Of a stretch of DNA of 64,000 nt, positions 1 through 10,087 are shown piece after piece. Source of the DNA: Devosia neptuniae (GTDB lineage Bacteria; Pseudomonadota; Alphaproteobacteria; Rhizobiales; Devosiaceae); NCBI RefSeq assembly GCF_025452235.1, contig NZ_CP104965.1, positions 3,716,501 through 3,780,500 of the forward strand, read 5' to 3'. A program made the position numbers and the translations under genes. Below the pieces are notes generated by a model. That model was not told the origin of the DNA. It saw only the letters and a list, made by a program, of their open reading frames with translations, and did not search any database. Every line of letters starts with the position of its first letter. Position 1 is the first letter of the stretch.

Positions 1-1032
1 CTGATTTCCGCGATCGGCAATACGCCGCTGATCCGTCTCAACCGCGTATCGGCGCTGACCGGCAGCGAAATCTGGGGCAAGGCGGAGTTTCTCAATCCTG
101 GCCAATCGGTCAAAGACCGCGCGGCGCTGTTCATCATCCATGATGCGGTCAAGAGCGGTGCACTGAAGCCCGGCGGCACGATTGTGGAGGGCACGGCGGG
201 CAATACCGGCATCGGGCTGACGCTGGTGGCCAATTCGCTGGGCTTCAAATCGGTGATCGTCATTCCCGAAACGCAGAGCCAGGAAAAGAAGGACGCGCTG
301 CGCCTTTATGGCGCCGAGCTGATCGAAGTCCCGGCCAAGCCGTACAAAGACCCGAACAATTACATCAAGATTTCCGGCCGCCTGGCCGAAAAGCTCAACA
401 AAGAGCTGCCGGAAGGCGCGATCTGGGCCAACCAGTTCGACAATGTGTCCAACAGGCGGGCGCATGTGGAAACCACCGGCCCCGAAATCTGGCAGCAGAC
501 CAATGGGCGGATCGATGGCTTTATCTGCGCCGTGGGGTCAGGGGGCACGCTGGCCGGCGTCGCCGAAGCGCTGCGGGCGCGCAGCAAGGATGTGAAGATC
601 GGGCTGGCCGATCCGGAAGGCGCGGCGCTGTATAATTTCTACGCGCATGGAGAGCTGAAATCCTCGGGCAATTCGATCACCGAGGGCATCGGCCAGGGCC
701 GTATCACGGCGAACCTGGAAGGGCTGACCGTGGACAATCCGTACCAGATTTCGGATGCCGAGGCCTTGCCTTATGTGTTCGACCTGCTTGAGCACGAGGG
801 CCTGTGCCTGGGCGGCTCGAGCGCCATCAATATCGCGGGCGCCGTCCGCATGGCGCGGGATCTGGGGCCGGGCAAGACCATCGTCACCGTGCTGTGCGAC
901 TATGGCAACCGCTACCAATCCAAGCTGTTCAACCCGGAATTCCTGCGCGGCAAGGGATTGCCAGTGCCACGGTGGTTGGAAGAGCGGACGCCGATCGATA
1001 TTTCGAGTGTGATCGCACCGGCGACGGTCTAG
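1..1032 (+). CDS. cysK: Cysteine synthase A (O-acetylserine sulfhydrylase), 5' end missing
   Basis: The reading frame is already open at base 1, so the start lies to the left of the window; 343 residues are visible up to the TAG. This PLP enzyme makes L-cysteine from O-acetylserine and sulfide in the cytoplasm. The frame opens with the family's N-terminal signature ISAIGNTPLIRLN, has the PLP lysine in SVKDRA (bases 112-114), the substrate loop GTAGNTG at about base 191, and the glycine-rich phosphate loop GSGGTLAG at about base 537. It is the longer, roughly 345-residue form common in alphaproteobacteria. A cystathionine beta-synthase relative is the main alternative, but there is no CBS domain at the C-terminus. 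A REP-like repeat follows the stop. Confidence 0.93.
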   Translation: MISAIGNTPLIRLNRVSALTGSEIWGKAEFLNPGQSVKDRAALFIIHDAVKSGALKPGGTIVEGTAGNTGIGLTLVANSLGFKSVIVIPETQSQEKKDALRLYGAELIEVPAKPYKDPNNYIKISGRLAEKLNKELPEGAIWANQFDNVSNRRAHVETTGPEIWQQTNGRIDGFICAVGSGGTLAGVAEALRARSKDVKIGLADPEGAALYNFYAHGELKSSGNSITEGIGQGRITANLEGLTVDNPYQISDAEALPYVFDLLEHEGLCLGGSSAINIAGAVRMARDLGPGKTIVTVLCDYGNRYQSKLFNPEFLRGKGLPVPRWLEERTPIDISSVIAPATV

Positions 1033-1048
1033 GCCGCTGCTGGCTTCG

Positions 1049-1091
1049 TGCCACGACCTCGTCCTTCGACAGGCTCAGGATGAGGTCTACT
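1049..1091. repeat. REP-like palindromic repeat, copy 1
   Basis: A roughly 43-base element with the core CCTCGTCCTTCGACAGGCTC followed by AGGATGAGG; its outer arms (CCTCrTCC / GGATGAGG) are complementary. Related copies lie at 14387-14430, 14441-14482 (reverse orientation) and 15607-15642. It fills most of the short gap between cysK and cls. Confidence 0.75.
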
Positions 1092-1177
1092 TGGGCTGTT
1101 TGGGTGCCGCGCAGCGCGCCCATTGTTCAACGCCGCTTGGCTGATACAGTGGCCCACCACGACTCCGGGCGGGCACA

Positions 1178-2629
1178 TTGGTCGGCATTGAATATATTCT
1201 GGGCGCTATCATCGCGGATTTGCATGTTTTTGCGGCGATAACGGCCGCGATTTATCTGCTGGCGCTGGTTTGTGCGATTCGTGAAATCATGAATTCGCGG
1301 ACATCGCAGGGCTCCATCGCCTGGCTGCTGTCGCTGACTGCATTGCCCTTTCCGACGGCTTTCATCTACCTGATCTTCGGGTGGAAGGCGTTTGACGACT
1401 ATGCCACCGACCGCATCCGCAATGGCCGGTCCGCACGCCCGCTGCGGGCCAAGGACCTGGCGCTGATCGACCGGGAAACCAGCCATCTCTGGCCGGTACA
1501 GACCAAGGTATCGGAAGTGCCCTTCCTCACCGGCAATGATGTCGAACTGCTGGTCGATGGTCGCGCCACGTTCGATTCCATTTTCGAAGGCATCGCCAAG
1601 GCCAAAGAATACCTGCTGGTACAGTTCTATATCGTGCGCGACGACGCGCTGGGGCAGGAACTGGCCGAGCGGCTGATCGAGCGGGCGCAGGCGGGCGTGA
1701 AGGTCTACCTGCTCTATGACGATGTGGGCAGCACGGGCATGCCCAAGCGTTATCGCACGCAATTGCGCGAGGCCGGGATCAAGGTCGCCGGGTTCAACCA
1801 GCGGCACAAATTCCTGCGGTTTTATGGGCCGATGCGGATCAATTATCGCAATCACCGCAAGATCGTGGTGGTGGATGGCGAGCATGCCTGGGTCGGCGGG
1901 CATAATGTGGGCGTGGAATATCTCGGGCTGGACCCAAAATTTGGCCGCTGGCGCGATACACATGTGCGGGTGTCGGGCCCGGCGGCGCTCGGCTGTGCGC
2001 TGCTGTTCCGCGAGGACTGGCAATGGGCGACTGGCGAGGTTCTGCCTTCGACGCCGCCCGAAACGGTGGCAACGCCCGGCGACCAATCAGTGCTGGTGAT
2101 GGGCAGCGGGCCGGCGGATAAGCTGGAAGAATGCGCCATTGCCTATACCGACCTGATCGGGCGGGCGCGGGAGCGGCTGTGGATCGTCAGCCCCTATTTC
2201 GTGCCGGACACCGATATCCGCACGGCGCTGTTTGCCGCCCAATTGCGCGGGGTGGATGTGCGGATCATGTTGCCCAATGAGCCGGACCATAAGCTGGTCT
2301 GGCTGGCCAGTATTTCTCATGCCGATGCGATGATCGAGCATGGCATATCGGTCTATCGCTATACCGATGGGTTCCTGCACCAGAAGGTGGTGCTGATGGA
2401 TGACCAGATCGCCACGGTAGGCAGCGTCAATTTCGACAACCGCTCATTCGCCATCAATTTCGAGATCACACTGTGGTTTACCGACCGCAAGGCCATCGAC
2501 GGGGTTGAGACGATGCTGCTGGAGGATTTCAAGAGCTGCCGGCAGGTGGGGCTGGACGAAGCCAAGGCCCGTTCCTGGCCGATGCGGTTCCTGACGCAGG
2601 CGGCGCGGCTGCTGTCGCCAGTGCTTTAG
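1178..2629 (+). CDS. cls: Cardiolipin synthase (phospholipase D family)
   Basis: Makes cardiolipin at the inner membrane by phosphatidyl transfer between two phosphatidylglycerol molecules. The 483-residue protein is of normal length. It opens with two hydrophobic segments within the first 60 residues, as in ClsA-type enzymes, and then has two HxKxxxxD motifs: H226-K228-D233 (NHRKIVVVDGEH) and H401-K403-D408 (LHQKVVLMDDQ). The second is followed by the usual VGSVNFDNRS. The start is TTG at 1178 with only a weak purine-rich stretch before it, and no in-frame ATG leaves the first membrane segment intact. It stands alone and is convergent with the binding-protein gene to its right. Confidence 0.93.
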   Translation: MVGIEYILGAIIADLHVFAAITAAIYLLALVCAIREIMNSRTSQGSIAWLLSLTALPFPTAFIYLIFGWKAFDDYATDRIRNGRSARPLRAKDLALIDRETSHLWPVQTKVSEVPFLTGNDVELLVDGRATFDSIFEGIAKAKEYLLVQFYIVRDDALGQELAERLIERAQAGVKVYLLYDDVGSTGMPKRYRTQLREAGIKVAGFNQRHKFLRFYGPMRINYRNHRKIVVVDGEHAWVGGHNVGVEYLGLDPKFGRWRDTHVRVSGPAALGCALLFREDWQWATGEVLPSTPPETVATPGDQSVLVMGSGPADKLEECAIAYTDLIGRARERLWIVSPYFVPDTDIRTALFAAQLRGVDVRIMLPNEPDHKLVWLASISHADAMIEHGISVYRYTDGFLHQKVVLMDDQIATVGSVNFDNRSFAINFEITLWFTDRKAIDGVETMLLEDFKSCRQVGLDEAKARSWPMRFLTQAARLLSPVL

Positions 2630-2634
2630 GTGCT

Positions 2635-2778
2635 AGGACCGATCGACATTCACCGATGCTGGCCTGCAAACGGCGGTTTACTGCGCTTCCGGTGCTCACG
2701 TACCCAAAAGTACGCTGCGCTCCGGTTCTCGAAAATCGCCATTTTCGACTCAGCCTGAGTGAATGTCGATTGGTCCTA
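2635..2778. repeat. Long imperfect palindromic intergenic element
   Basis: A 144-base element begins AGGACCGATCGACATTCAC and ends with its near-perfect reverse complement GTGAATGTCGATTGGTCCT (one mismatch in 19). The interior is also partly self-complementary: a segment with AAACGGCGGTTT on the left faces AAAATCGCCATTTT on the right, and GCGCTTCCGGTGCTCACGTAC faces GTACGCTGCGCTCCGG. As RNA it would fold into one long bulged stem. There is no believable ORF in it. Confidence 0.7.
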
Positions 2779-2783
2779 AAAGC

Positions 2784-2834
2784 AAGGCCCACTCACATGG
2801 GCCGACTTCTCCCCCTAAGGGGGAGAGGTGAAGT
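2784..2834. repeat. CTCCCCCTnAGGGGGAG hairpin repeat, copy 1
   Basis: Contains two nested hairpins: GGCCCactcacatGGGCC and CTCCCCCTAAGGGGGAG, followed by AGGTGAAGTG. The same arrangement recurs at 13140-13199. Both copies sit between the ends of convergent genes, so a two-way transcription stop is plausible, but there is no long T run. Confidence 0.6.
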
Positions 2835-2836
2835 GA

Positions 2837-3895
2837 TCACATGATGGGCGGGGCGTAGAGGCGGCCGCCGTTGCTCCAGAGGGCGTTCTGGCCGCGCAGC
2901 AGGGCGGCGCCGGTTTGGGGCCCGAAATGGCGATCGTAGAGTTCGGCATAATTGCCGACGGCGCGGATGACATCGGCCATGAAGGTCTTCTTGAGACCCA
3001 GGGGCGCGCCGAAATCGCCTTCGACACCCAGGATGCGGCGGACCGCAGGGGTGCGCGCCGCCGAGAGCGACTCGATATTGAGGGCGGTGATGCCCACTTC
3101 TTCGGCGTCGATCAGGGTGAACAGCGTCCAGCGGACGATATTGAACCATTGGTTGTCGCCGTCGCGGACCACGGGGCCGAGCAATTCCTTGGAGATGCGC
3201 TCGGGCAGGATGCGGTGGCTGGCCGGGTCGGGCAGCGCGCGGCGAATGGCCTGCAATTGGCGGCCGGAGGCCGAGATCGCCTGGCAGAGGCCGCCTTGAT
3301 AGGCCTGCGCCAAATCGGCCACGTCCTCATAGGGGACTTCGGTATAGCTGGCCTGGTTGGCGAAGAAGAATTCCTGCAGGCGCGCCAGATCCTCGCCGCC
3401 ATCGATGACGCAGATGCTGATATCGTCCAGCTCGAAGGCGGAGACGACACCCAGCGATGACGGGACCATGAAGGCCTGGCCGTCGAAAAAGGCGGTGCCG
3501 ACATAGCTCGCGCCGTAAAGGGTGTCGCGCCGCTCGGTCCAGGGACCGTTGCGGGTGAGCACGTCCACGGCGCCGGTCTGCAGCGGGGCGAAGCGGCTAT
3601 CGCCGCGCAGCGGGCGGAATTCGATCAGGTTGGGATCGCCGAACACGGCGGCGGCAATGCCGCGGCAGAGATCGACATCGAAGCCGGACCAGCGGCCTTC
3701 GGCATCCTGCTGGGCGAAGCCGGGCAATTGGCTGGTGGCGCCGCAAATCAGAAATCCGCGGTCGCGCACGGTCTGCAATGTCGACTGGGCGGCAGCGGGC
3801 GCGACGGCAAGCGTCAGCACACAGGCGAGCCCTGCGGCGGCAGACAGTAATCGCGCGATGAAACGGGTCAAATCCGGCCGCCTTTCGGCGCACAT
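2837..3895 (-). CDS. Amino-acid ABC transporter substrate-binding protein (AapJ/BztA family, second copy)
   Basis: Periplasmic binding protein for polar amino acids, 352 residues from the chosen ATG at 3895. It has a signal peptide (RFIARLLSAAAGLACVLTLA, then APAAAQ) and the family landmarks DRGFLICG, RWSGFDVDLCRGIAAAVFG, LTRNGPWTERRD, GVEGDFGAPLGL and the C-terminal NALWSNGGRLYAPPIM. The frame stays open to 3961, but that stretch encodes the terminator hairpin of the upstream gene, so the longer start is unlikely; a TTG slightly downstream is another possibility. It is a diverged paralogue of the binding protein at 7654-8673 and lies downstream of the aapQMP genes behind a terminator. It may widen the transporter's substrate range (inference). 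Confidence 0.85.
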   Translation of the reverse strand: MCAERRPDLTRFIARLLSAAAGLACVLTLAVAPAAAQSTLQTVRDRGFLICGATSQLPGFAQQDAEGRWSGFDVDLCRGIAAAVFGDPNLIEFRPLRGDSRFAPLQTGAVDVLTRNGPWTERRDTLYGASYVGTAFFDGQAFMVPSSLGVVSAFELDDISICVIDGGEDLARLQEFFFANQASYTEVPYEDVADLAQAYQGGLCQAISASGRQLQAIRRALPDPASHRILPERISKELLGPVVRDGDNQWFNIVRWTLFTLIDAEEVGITALNIESLSAARTPAVRRILGVEGDFGAPLGLKKTFMADVIRAVGNYAELYDRHFGPQTGAALLRGQNALWSNGGRLYAPPIM

Positions 3896-3924
3896 ATTGG
3901 CAGGCGCCCCCCGGCGGTCAAGCC

Positions 3925-3964
3925 ACGCAAAGGAATGCCCTGCCGCTTTTCGACAGGGCATTCC
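3925..3964 (-). terminator. Intrinsic terminator after aapP
   Basis: A perfect 11-bp stem, GGAATGCCCTG paired with CAGGGCATTCC (3932-3942 and 3954-3964), with an 11-base loop. On the minus strand it is followed by TTTGCG, so the T tract is short. It separates aapP from the second binding-protein gene. Confidence 0.7.
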
Positions 3965-3976
3965 GCTGTTTGCGAT

Positions 3977-4777
<801 letters not shown>

Positions 4778-4781
4778 GATC

Positions 4782-5909
4782 TTACCTCTTGTGCCCGGTA
4801 TCCAGCCGCCGCTCCATCCAGAGCGAGTAGCGGGACATGGCGAAACAGAAAACCCAGAAGACGGCAGCAGCAAAGACATAGCCGGTCACGGCCTGGGTGG
4901 GCGATGACCAATTGATGTCGGAGCTGGCCGATTGGACGGTATTGAGCAGGTCGAAAATACCGACGATGGACACGAGCGAGGTGTCCTTGAACAGGGCGAT
5001 GAAGTTGTTGACGATGCCCGGGATCACATGCTTGAGCGCCTGGGGCAGGATGATGAAATAGGTCCGTTTCCAGTAGCCCAGACCTAGCGACGCCCCGGCC
5101 TCATACTGGCCGCGTGGCAGGGCTTGCAGACCCCCGCGCACGGTTTCGGCCAGATAGGCTGACGAGAACAAGGTCACGCCGACCAGGGCTCGCAAGAGCT
5201 TGTCGACCGTCGTGCCGGTGGGCATGAACAGCGGCAGCATGATCGAGGCCATGAACAGCACGGTGATCAGCGGCACGGCGCGCCACAGCTCAATGAACAT
5301 GACGCTGAGCGTCTTGATGATCGGCAGCTTGGACTGGCGGCCGAGTGCCAAGAGGATGCCGATCGGGATCGAGCAGATGATGCCGACGAGCGAGATGATC
5401 AGGGTGACTAGGAGGCCGCCCCATTGCTCGGTGGGCACGTGGGTCATGCCGAACACGCCGCCATTGAGCAGGTAGAAGGCGACGATGGGGAAGACGACGA
5501 AGAACAGCACGGCATTGATGCGCTTGAACGGCGCCGAGGGCATGAGCAGCGGCACGATCAGCGCGGCCCCCAGTACGAAGACGATGTTGGGGCGCCAATA
5601 TTGATCGATGGGGTAAAAGCCGTAGATGAAGAAATTGAAGCGGGCATAGATATAGGCCCAGCAGGCCCCTGCCCCTTCAGCACGGCATTGTTCCACCGTG
5701 CCGCCCGGCATGACGGCGTGGCCGATCAGGAAATTGTAGATCGGGGGCACGGCCCAGAGCAGAAACAGCATGCCCAGAATGGTGAGCAGCGTATCGGACG
5801 GTGAGGCGAAGAGGCTGCGGCGCAACCAGGCGATGGGTCCCTCGGTGCCGCGGGGCGGCTGGCGGGCATCCACCATAGTGTCGCGAACGTAAGCGTGTTC
5901 CATGGTCAT
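4782..5909 (-). CDS. aapM: General L-amino-acid ABC transporter permease AapM
   Basis: Inner-membrane permease of the polar amino-acid family, 375 residues. The N-terminal half carries the family's characteristic membrane and periplasmic region ([20 protein letters not shown] is typical of AapM/BztC). The C-terminal half holds the permease core with [20 protein letters not shown] and the EAA loop ending in [16 protein letters not shown]. It should pair with AapQ. The genes are almost contiguous (5909 to 5913), as expected for one transcript. Confidence 0.93.
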   Translation of the reverse strand: MTMEHAYVRDTMVDARQPPRGTEGPIAWLRRSLFASPSDTLLTILGMLFLLWAVPPIYNFLIGHAVMPGGTVEQCRAEGAGACWAYIYARFNFFIYGFYPIDQYWRPNIVFVLGAALIVPLLMPSAPFKRINAVLFFVVFPIVAFYLLNGGVFGMTHVPTEQWGGLLVTLIISLVGIICSIPIGILLALGRQSKLPIIKTLSVMFIELWRAVPLITVLFMASIMLPLFMPTGTTVDKLLRALVGVTLFSSAYLAETVRGGLQALPRGQYEAGASLGLGYWKRTYFIILPQALKHVIPGIVNNFIALFKDTSLVSIVGIFDLLNTVQSASSDINWSSPTQAVTGYVFAAAVFWVFCFAMSRYSLWMERRLDTGHKR

Positions 5910-5912
5910 GTT

Positions 5913-7451
5913 CTAGCGCTCCACCATGGCCACACGGCCGTTATACCAGTTCATGAAGGCTGAGGTCAGCAGCGAGAAGGTGAGGTAAACCGCCATGGTC
6001 AAGGCGATGACCTCGATGGCCTTGCCGGTCTGATTGAGGGTGGTTCCGGTAAACACGTTCACCAGCTCAGGATAGCCGATGGCCGCACCGAGGGACGAAT
6101 TCTTGGTGAGGTTGAGATACTGGCTGGTGAGCGGGGGCACGATGACGCGCATGGCCTGGGGGACGATGACCAGCCGCAGCCGGTCGCCTTCCTTGAGGCC
6201 CAGCGATTGGGCGGCTTCGGTCTGGCCCTTGTTGACCGAGCGAATGCCGCCACGCACGTTTTCGGCGATGAAGGCGGCGGTGTAGATGGTGAGGCCAAAG
6301 ACCAGGGCCACCAGTTCGGGTGGCAATTGCACGCCGCCGCGGAAATTGAAGCGCTCCAGCACGGGCAGTTCGAACGCCAGCTGGGCGCCGGTGACCACAT
6401 AGACCACGGCGGGAATGCCGACCGCGATCAGGATCAACAGGGCCAGTGGGAAGCGACCTTCGCTGGGGGGACGGCGCAGGGTGCCTTCCAGCGATATCCA
6501 GCCCATGACGAGGCCGGCGACAGCCGCGCCGAGATCGATGACGAAGGGCGGCCAGCCCGGGAACATCGCCCGGAGCAGCGACGCCAGGATGACGAAGGTG
6601 ATGGCGAAGGCCACCACCGCCCGGGAATAGGGCGCAAAACGAGTGAGCGAGGCCACGGCCGCAACTAGCGCCACCACCCAGGCAATTGCGGGTGAATTGG
6701 CCAAAACCGGCACGAATTGCGACAGCAGGGTAAAGGCCAGGGCGGCGACGAGGAAGGTGACCACGGCGTCGGCTATTTTGGCGGCCTGTACCACCAGAGC
6801 GGGATAGCGGCCGGTGGCGGTGCGTTCGCGCGTGGCCCAGATGCCCACCGCTATTGCGGCAATGACGCTGATGGCGATGGCCAGCAGCACCCAGATGAAC
6901 TCGCCATCGGGCATGGGGCGCGGCACCATGAGGCCGCGCTGGTTGATGAAGACATCGAGCGGCAATTCGAACGAGTTGCGGACTGCCGGCATCGCCTTGA
7001 GCACGGCGAAATACCAGAAGAACAATTGCAGCAGCAGCGGGATGTTGCGGATCGTCTCGATATAGACCGTGGCCACGCGGGCGATCAGCCAATTGGACGA
7101 CAGCCGCGCTATGCCCAGGGTGAAGCCCAGCAGCGTGGCGAAGAAGATGCCGATGACGGCCACCAGCAGGGTATTGAGCAGACCGGCGAGGAAAGCCTGC
7201 CAATAGAATGAGGTCCGGCTCCAGGGAAACAGCGTGAAGCTGATGTCGAAGCCGGCGGTGCGGAACAGGAAATCGAAGCCAGTGGTCTTGTTTTGCGCGG
7301 CCAGGTTCTGGGCGGTGTTGACCACAATCCAGTAGAAGAAGGCGACGACCAGCCCGCCAACGATGATCTGGTAGAGGATACCCCGGAATACCGGGTCGTT
7401 CAGCAGCGAGGTGCGCGGGGCGCTGCTACCGATATTGTCTTGCACAGCCAT
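5913..7451 (-). CDS. aapQ: General L-amino-acid ABC transporter permease AapQ (enlarged)
   Basis: Inner-membrane permease, 512 residues. Family landmarks are ETIRNIPLLLQLFFWYFAVL at about residue 132, VFINQRGLMVPRP at about 167, FNFRGGVQLPPEL at about 368, and the EAA loop EAAQSLGLKEGDRLRLVIVP at 412. As I recall, AapQ proteins run to about 400 residues. The extra roughly 100 residues lie at about 222-322 and contain three or four added hydrophobic stretches (about 228-250, 256-270, 278-296, 304-320). No frame break is seen, so this looks like a true larger variant. Confidence 0.9.
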   Translation of the reverse strand: MAVQDNIGSSAPRTSLLNDPVFRGILYQIIVGGLVVAFFYWIVVNTAQNLAAQNKTTGFDFLFRTAGFDISFTLFPWSRTSFYWQAFLAGLLNTLLVAVIGIFFATLLGFTLGIARLSSNWLIARVATVYIETIRNIPLLLQLFFWYFAVLKAMPAVRNSFELPLDVFINQRGLMVPRPMPDGEFIWVLLAIAISVIAAIAVGIWATRERTATGRYPALVVQAAKIADAVVTFLVAALAFTLLSQFVPVLANSPAIAWVVALVAAVASLTRFAPYSRAVVAFAITFVILASLLRAMFPGWPPFVIDLGAAVAGLVMGWISLEGTLRRPPSEGRFPLALLILIAVGIPAVVYVVTGAQLAFELPVLERFNFRGGVQLPPELVALVFGLTIYTAAFIAENVRGGIRSVNKGQTEAAQSLGLKEGDRLRLVIVPQAMRVIVPPLTSQYLNLTKNSSLGAAIGYPELVNVFTGTTLNQTGKAIEVIALTMAVYLTFSLLTSAFMNWYNGRVAMVER

Positions 7452-7604
7452 TGGGCATGCATTCCTTTGCTGTGAACCGAGGCGCCGCTACGAACAGAGC
7501 GTCAATCGGGCATGACTTGGGCATAACCTGGCCTTCGCCAGGATCAACAAATCCCGCCGCCACCAGCAGGGCTGGTGATGTCAATTGTTCGAGGTCGCCG
7601 GTTC

Positions 7605-7639
7605 AAAACCAAAACCGGCGCTCCTTGGGGGAGCGCCGG
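7605..7639 (-). terminator. Hairpin with T tract between aapJ and aapQ
   Basis: A 10-bp stem, CCGGCGCTCC with GGAGCGCCGG (7615-7624 and 7630-7639), followed on the minus strand by TTTTGGTTTT. It probably stops part of the transcription after aapJ, giving more binding protein than permease. Confidence 0.8.
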
Positions 7640-7653
7640 GCTTGCGATTGCGA

Positions 7654-8673
7654 TTAGCGGATCGGCGGCGCGTATTGCAGACCGCCATTGGTCCACAGCG
7701 CATTGAGACCGCGTTCCAGCCCAATATCGGTCGAGGGACCAACGTTGCGCTCAAAGGCCTCGCCGTAGTTACCGACCAGCTTGATGATCTGGTAAGCCCA
7801 GTCCTTGGTCAGCCCGATGGGGGCACCAAAGTCGCCTTCAACGCCAAGCAGGCGCTTGATGGCCGGATTGTCCGAGCCAAGCATTTCATCGACATTGGCC
7901 GAGGTTACGCCCAGTTCTTCAGCTTCCAGAAGAGCGTAGTAAGCCCAACGGTTGATCTTGAACCACAGATCGTCGCCCTGGCGAACCACGGGGCCAAGGG
8001 GCTCCTTGGAGATGATTTCGGGCAGGATGATGTGATCGTCCGGCACGGCGAACTTGGAGCGTTCAGCGGCCAGAGCCGAGGCGTCGGTGGTGTAGACGTC
8101 GCAACGGCCATCTTCATAGGCCTTCACGACTTCGTCCTGGTCGACGAACACGACGGTGTTGAATTCAAGATTGTTGGCAGCGAAATAGTCGGCGGCGTTG
8201 AGTTCGGTCGTGGTGCCGGACTCGATACAGATGGCGGCGCCGGAGAGGTCGAGCGCGGAGGCAATGCCATCAGCCTTGCGAACCATGAAGCCCTGGCCGT
8301 CATAATACATGGTGCCGATGAAGCTGATGCCCAGATCGGTATCGCGGCTCATGGTCCAGGTGGTGGTGCGCGACAGGATGTCGATTTCGCCCGCGGACAG
8401 CGCGGCGAAACGCTCCTGCGAGGTCAAAGGTGTGTAGCGAACCGAGTCGGCATTGTTGAAGATGGCGGCGGCAACTGCGCGGCAGAAGTCGACCTCGAGG
8501 CCGGCCCACACATTGTTGGCATCGGGAGCGGAGAAGCCGGCAACACCGCCGGTAACGCCGCATTGGAGATAGCCTTTGGCCTTTACATCGCTGAGCGTAT
8601 CAGCGTGCGCAGCAGACGCACCGATGAGGCCTAGGGAGGCCGCAAGTGCGAACGTTACGAGCGTTTTTTGCAT
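7654..8673 (-). CDS. aapJ: General L-amino-acid ABC transporter substrate-binding protein
   Basis: Periplasmic binding protein, 339 residues, with a clear signal peptide (MQKTLVTFALAASLGLIGAS, cut after AHA). Family landmarks include VKAKGYLQCGVTGG, WAGLEVDFCRAVAAAIF, LSRTTTWTMSRDT, VYTTDASALAAERSKF, LLGVEGDFGAPIGL and NALWTNGGLQYAPPIR. It matches the full-length AapJ pattern better than the paralogue at 2837-3895. It is the first gene of the operon and is divergent from the metC-like gene. Confidence 0.94.
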   Translation of the reverse strand: MQKTLVTFALAASLGLIGASAAHADTLSDVKAKGYLQCGVTGGVAGFSAPDANNVWAGLEVDFCRAVAAAIFNNADSVRYTPLTSQERFAALSAGEIDILSRTTTWTMSRDTDLGISFIGTMYYDGQGFMVRKADGIASALDLSGAAICIESGTTTELNAADYFAANNLEFNTVVFVDQDEVVKAYEDGRCDVYTTDASALAAERSKFAVPDDHIILPEIISKEPLGPVVRQGDDLWFKINRWAYYALLEAEELGVTSANVDEMLGSDNPAIKRLLGVEGDFGAPIGLTKDWAYQIIKLVGNYGEAFERNVGPSTDIGLERGLNALWTNGGLQYAPPIR

Positions 8674-8797
8674 TGATTTTTGCCTTTAGTTTCCTGACCT
8701 GTGTCCCGAAAGCTCTTTTGACGCGGACGTCGTGGCTTCGGTGGCACCGCCGCCCTTTCAATGGCGGTTGTGATGCTGCTAAGCATGCAAGCGTCTA

Positions 8798-8813
8798 TTG
8801 ACCGTTGCGTCAA
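8798..8813. promoter_or_regulatory. Inverted repeat in the aapJ / metC divergent region
   Basis: TTGAC-N6-GTCAA lies in the 226-base gap between the two divergent genes. It could be a regulator site or an overlapping -35 box. No consensus -10 can be placed with confidence in this gap. Confidence 0.3.
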
Positions 8814-8899
8814 GGGCCGTTGACCCGTTGAGACAGCATGCCTGTCGCTTTATTAGACACTTATCCCGATTTGATGTGAATTTGAGCAGCGAGCCTAGC

Positions 8900-10087
8900 A
8901 TGAGTGAGAACAAAAGCGGCAGTGCCGCACGGCCGTCCGTGGAAACAATCCTGACTCACCACGGCAGGCGACCTGACGATCAGTTCGGATTCGTCAACAC
9001 GCCGGTCTATCGCGGCTCGACCATCCTGTTCAAAACGCTGGACGATCTGGACGCGCAGGAGCAGCGCTTCCTATATGGCCGCGCTGGCAATCCAACGACC
9101 GAGAGCGTCGAGGCGGTGGTGACCGAGCTCGAGGGCGCTTACCGGACGAAGCTCGTACCTTCCGGCCTCGCCGCGATCACGATTGCGTTGCTGAGCTGCG
9201 TCAAGGCGGGCGACGACGTGCTGATCTGCGACAGCGCCTATGAGCCGGGACGCAAATTCGCCGACGGGTTCCTGACCAAGATGGGCGTGACGGCGCGCTA
9301 TTACGATCCGCGCATCGGCGAAGGGCTGGCGGATTTGATGCAGCCCAATACCAAGGCCATCCTGGCGGAGAGCCCCGGCTCGCTGACATTCGAGGTGCAG
9401 GATATTCCGGCGCTGGCGCGTGTGGCCAAGGCGGGCGGCGCGCGGCTGATCGTGGACAATAGCTGGGCCAGCCCCCTCTATTACAAGCCGCTGGCGCTGG
9501 GGGCAGACCTCGTGGTGCATTCGGGCACCAAGATGTTTATCGGGCATTCCGACGCCTTTGCCGGCACGATCTCGACCACCGAAGAAGCCTGGAGGGATGT
9601 GGAGAACACGCGGGCGCTGCTGGGGTTCTTCACCTCGGGCGATGAGGCGTTCCTAGTGGCGCGGGGTCTCAAGACCCTCGCCATTCGGATGAAGGAGCAT
9701 CAGGAGCGGGCGCTGGAGATTGCGCATTGGCTGGAGGAGCAGCCGGAGGTTGCGTCGGTGCTGCACCCTGCCCTGCCCAGCCACCCGGACCATGCGCTGT
9801 TCAAGCGCGACTTTACCGGCTCGGGGAGCCTGTTCGGCGTGGTGCTGAAGCCGGCGCCGCGGGCCTCGGTGGCGGCCTTTGTCGATGGGCTGGAGCTGTT
9901 CACCATGGGCTACTCATGGGGCGGCTACGAAAGCCTGTGCCTGCCGGTGAAGCTGGGCAAGAATCGCACAGCCAAGCCGTGGACGGAACCGGGCAATCTG
10001 TTCCGTCTGCATATCGGGCTTGAAGGCGTGGACGATCTCAAGGCCGACCTTGCGGCCGCTATCGCGCGCTACGTTCAGGCGCGCTGA
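8900..10087 (+). CDS. metC: Cystathionine beta-lyase (Cys/Met metabolism PLP enzyme)
   Basis: PLP enzyme that would split cystathionine to homocysteine, pyruvate and ammonia. From the chosen ATG it has 395 residues, normal for the family. The start region ETILTHHGRRP...GFVNTPVYRGSTILF, the YGRAGNPTTESVE phosphate loop, the DNSWASP motif and the PLP lysine K211 in HSGTKMFIGHSD are all present. TMGYSWGGYESL and FRLHIGLEGVDDL near the end favour beta-lyase over cystathionine gamma-synthase. The frame is open back to 8798, but homology begins only after the ATG at 8900. Its last 13 bases overlap the convergent PAP2 gene. Confidence 0.88.
   Translation: MSENKSGSAARPSVETILTHHGRRPDDQFGFVNTPVYRGSTILFKTLDDLDAQEQRFLYGRAGNPTTESVEAVVTELEGAYRTKLVPSGLAAITIALLSCVKAGDDVLICDSAYEPGRKFADGFLTKMGVTARYYDPRIGEGLADLMQPNTKAILAESPGSLTFEVQDIPALARVAKAGGARLIVDNSWASPLYYKPLALGADLVVHSGTKMFIGHSDAFAGTISTTEEAWRDVENTRALLGFFTSGDEAFLVARGLKTLAIRMKEHQERALEIAHWLEEQPEVASVLHPALPSHPDHALFKRDFTGSGSLFGVVLKPAPRASVAAFVDGLELFTMGYSWGGYESLCLPVKLGKNRTAKPWTEPGNLFRLHIGLEGVDDLKADLAAAIARYVQAR

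Noticed and set aside
2656..2844. A small ORF between cls and the binding-protein gene
   Set aside because: It is the translation of the palindromic element and has no ribosome site.
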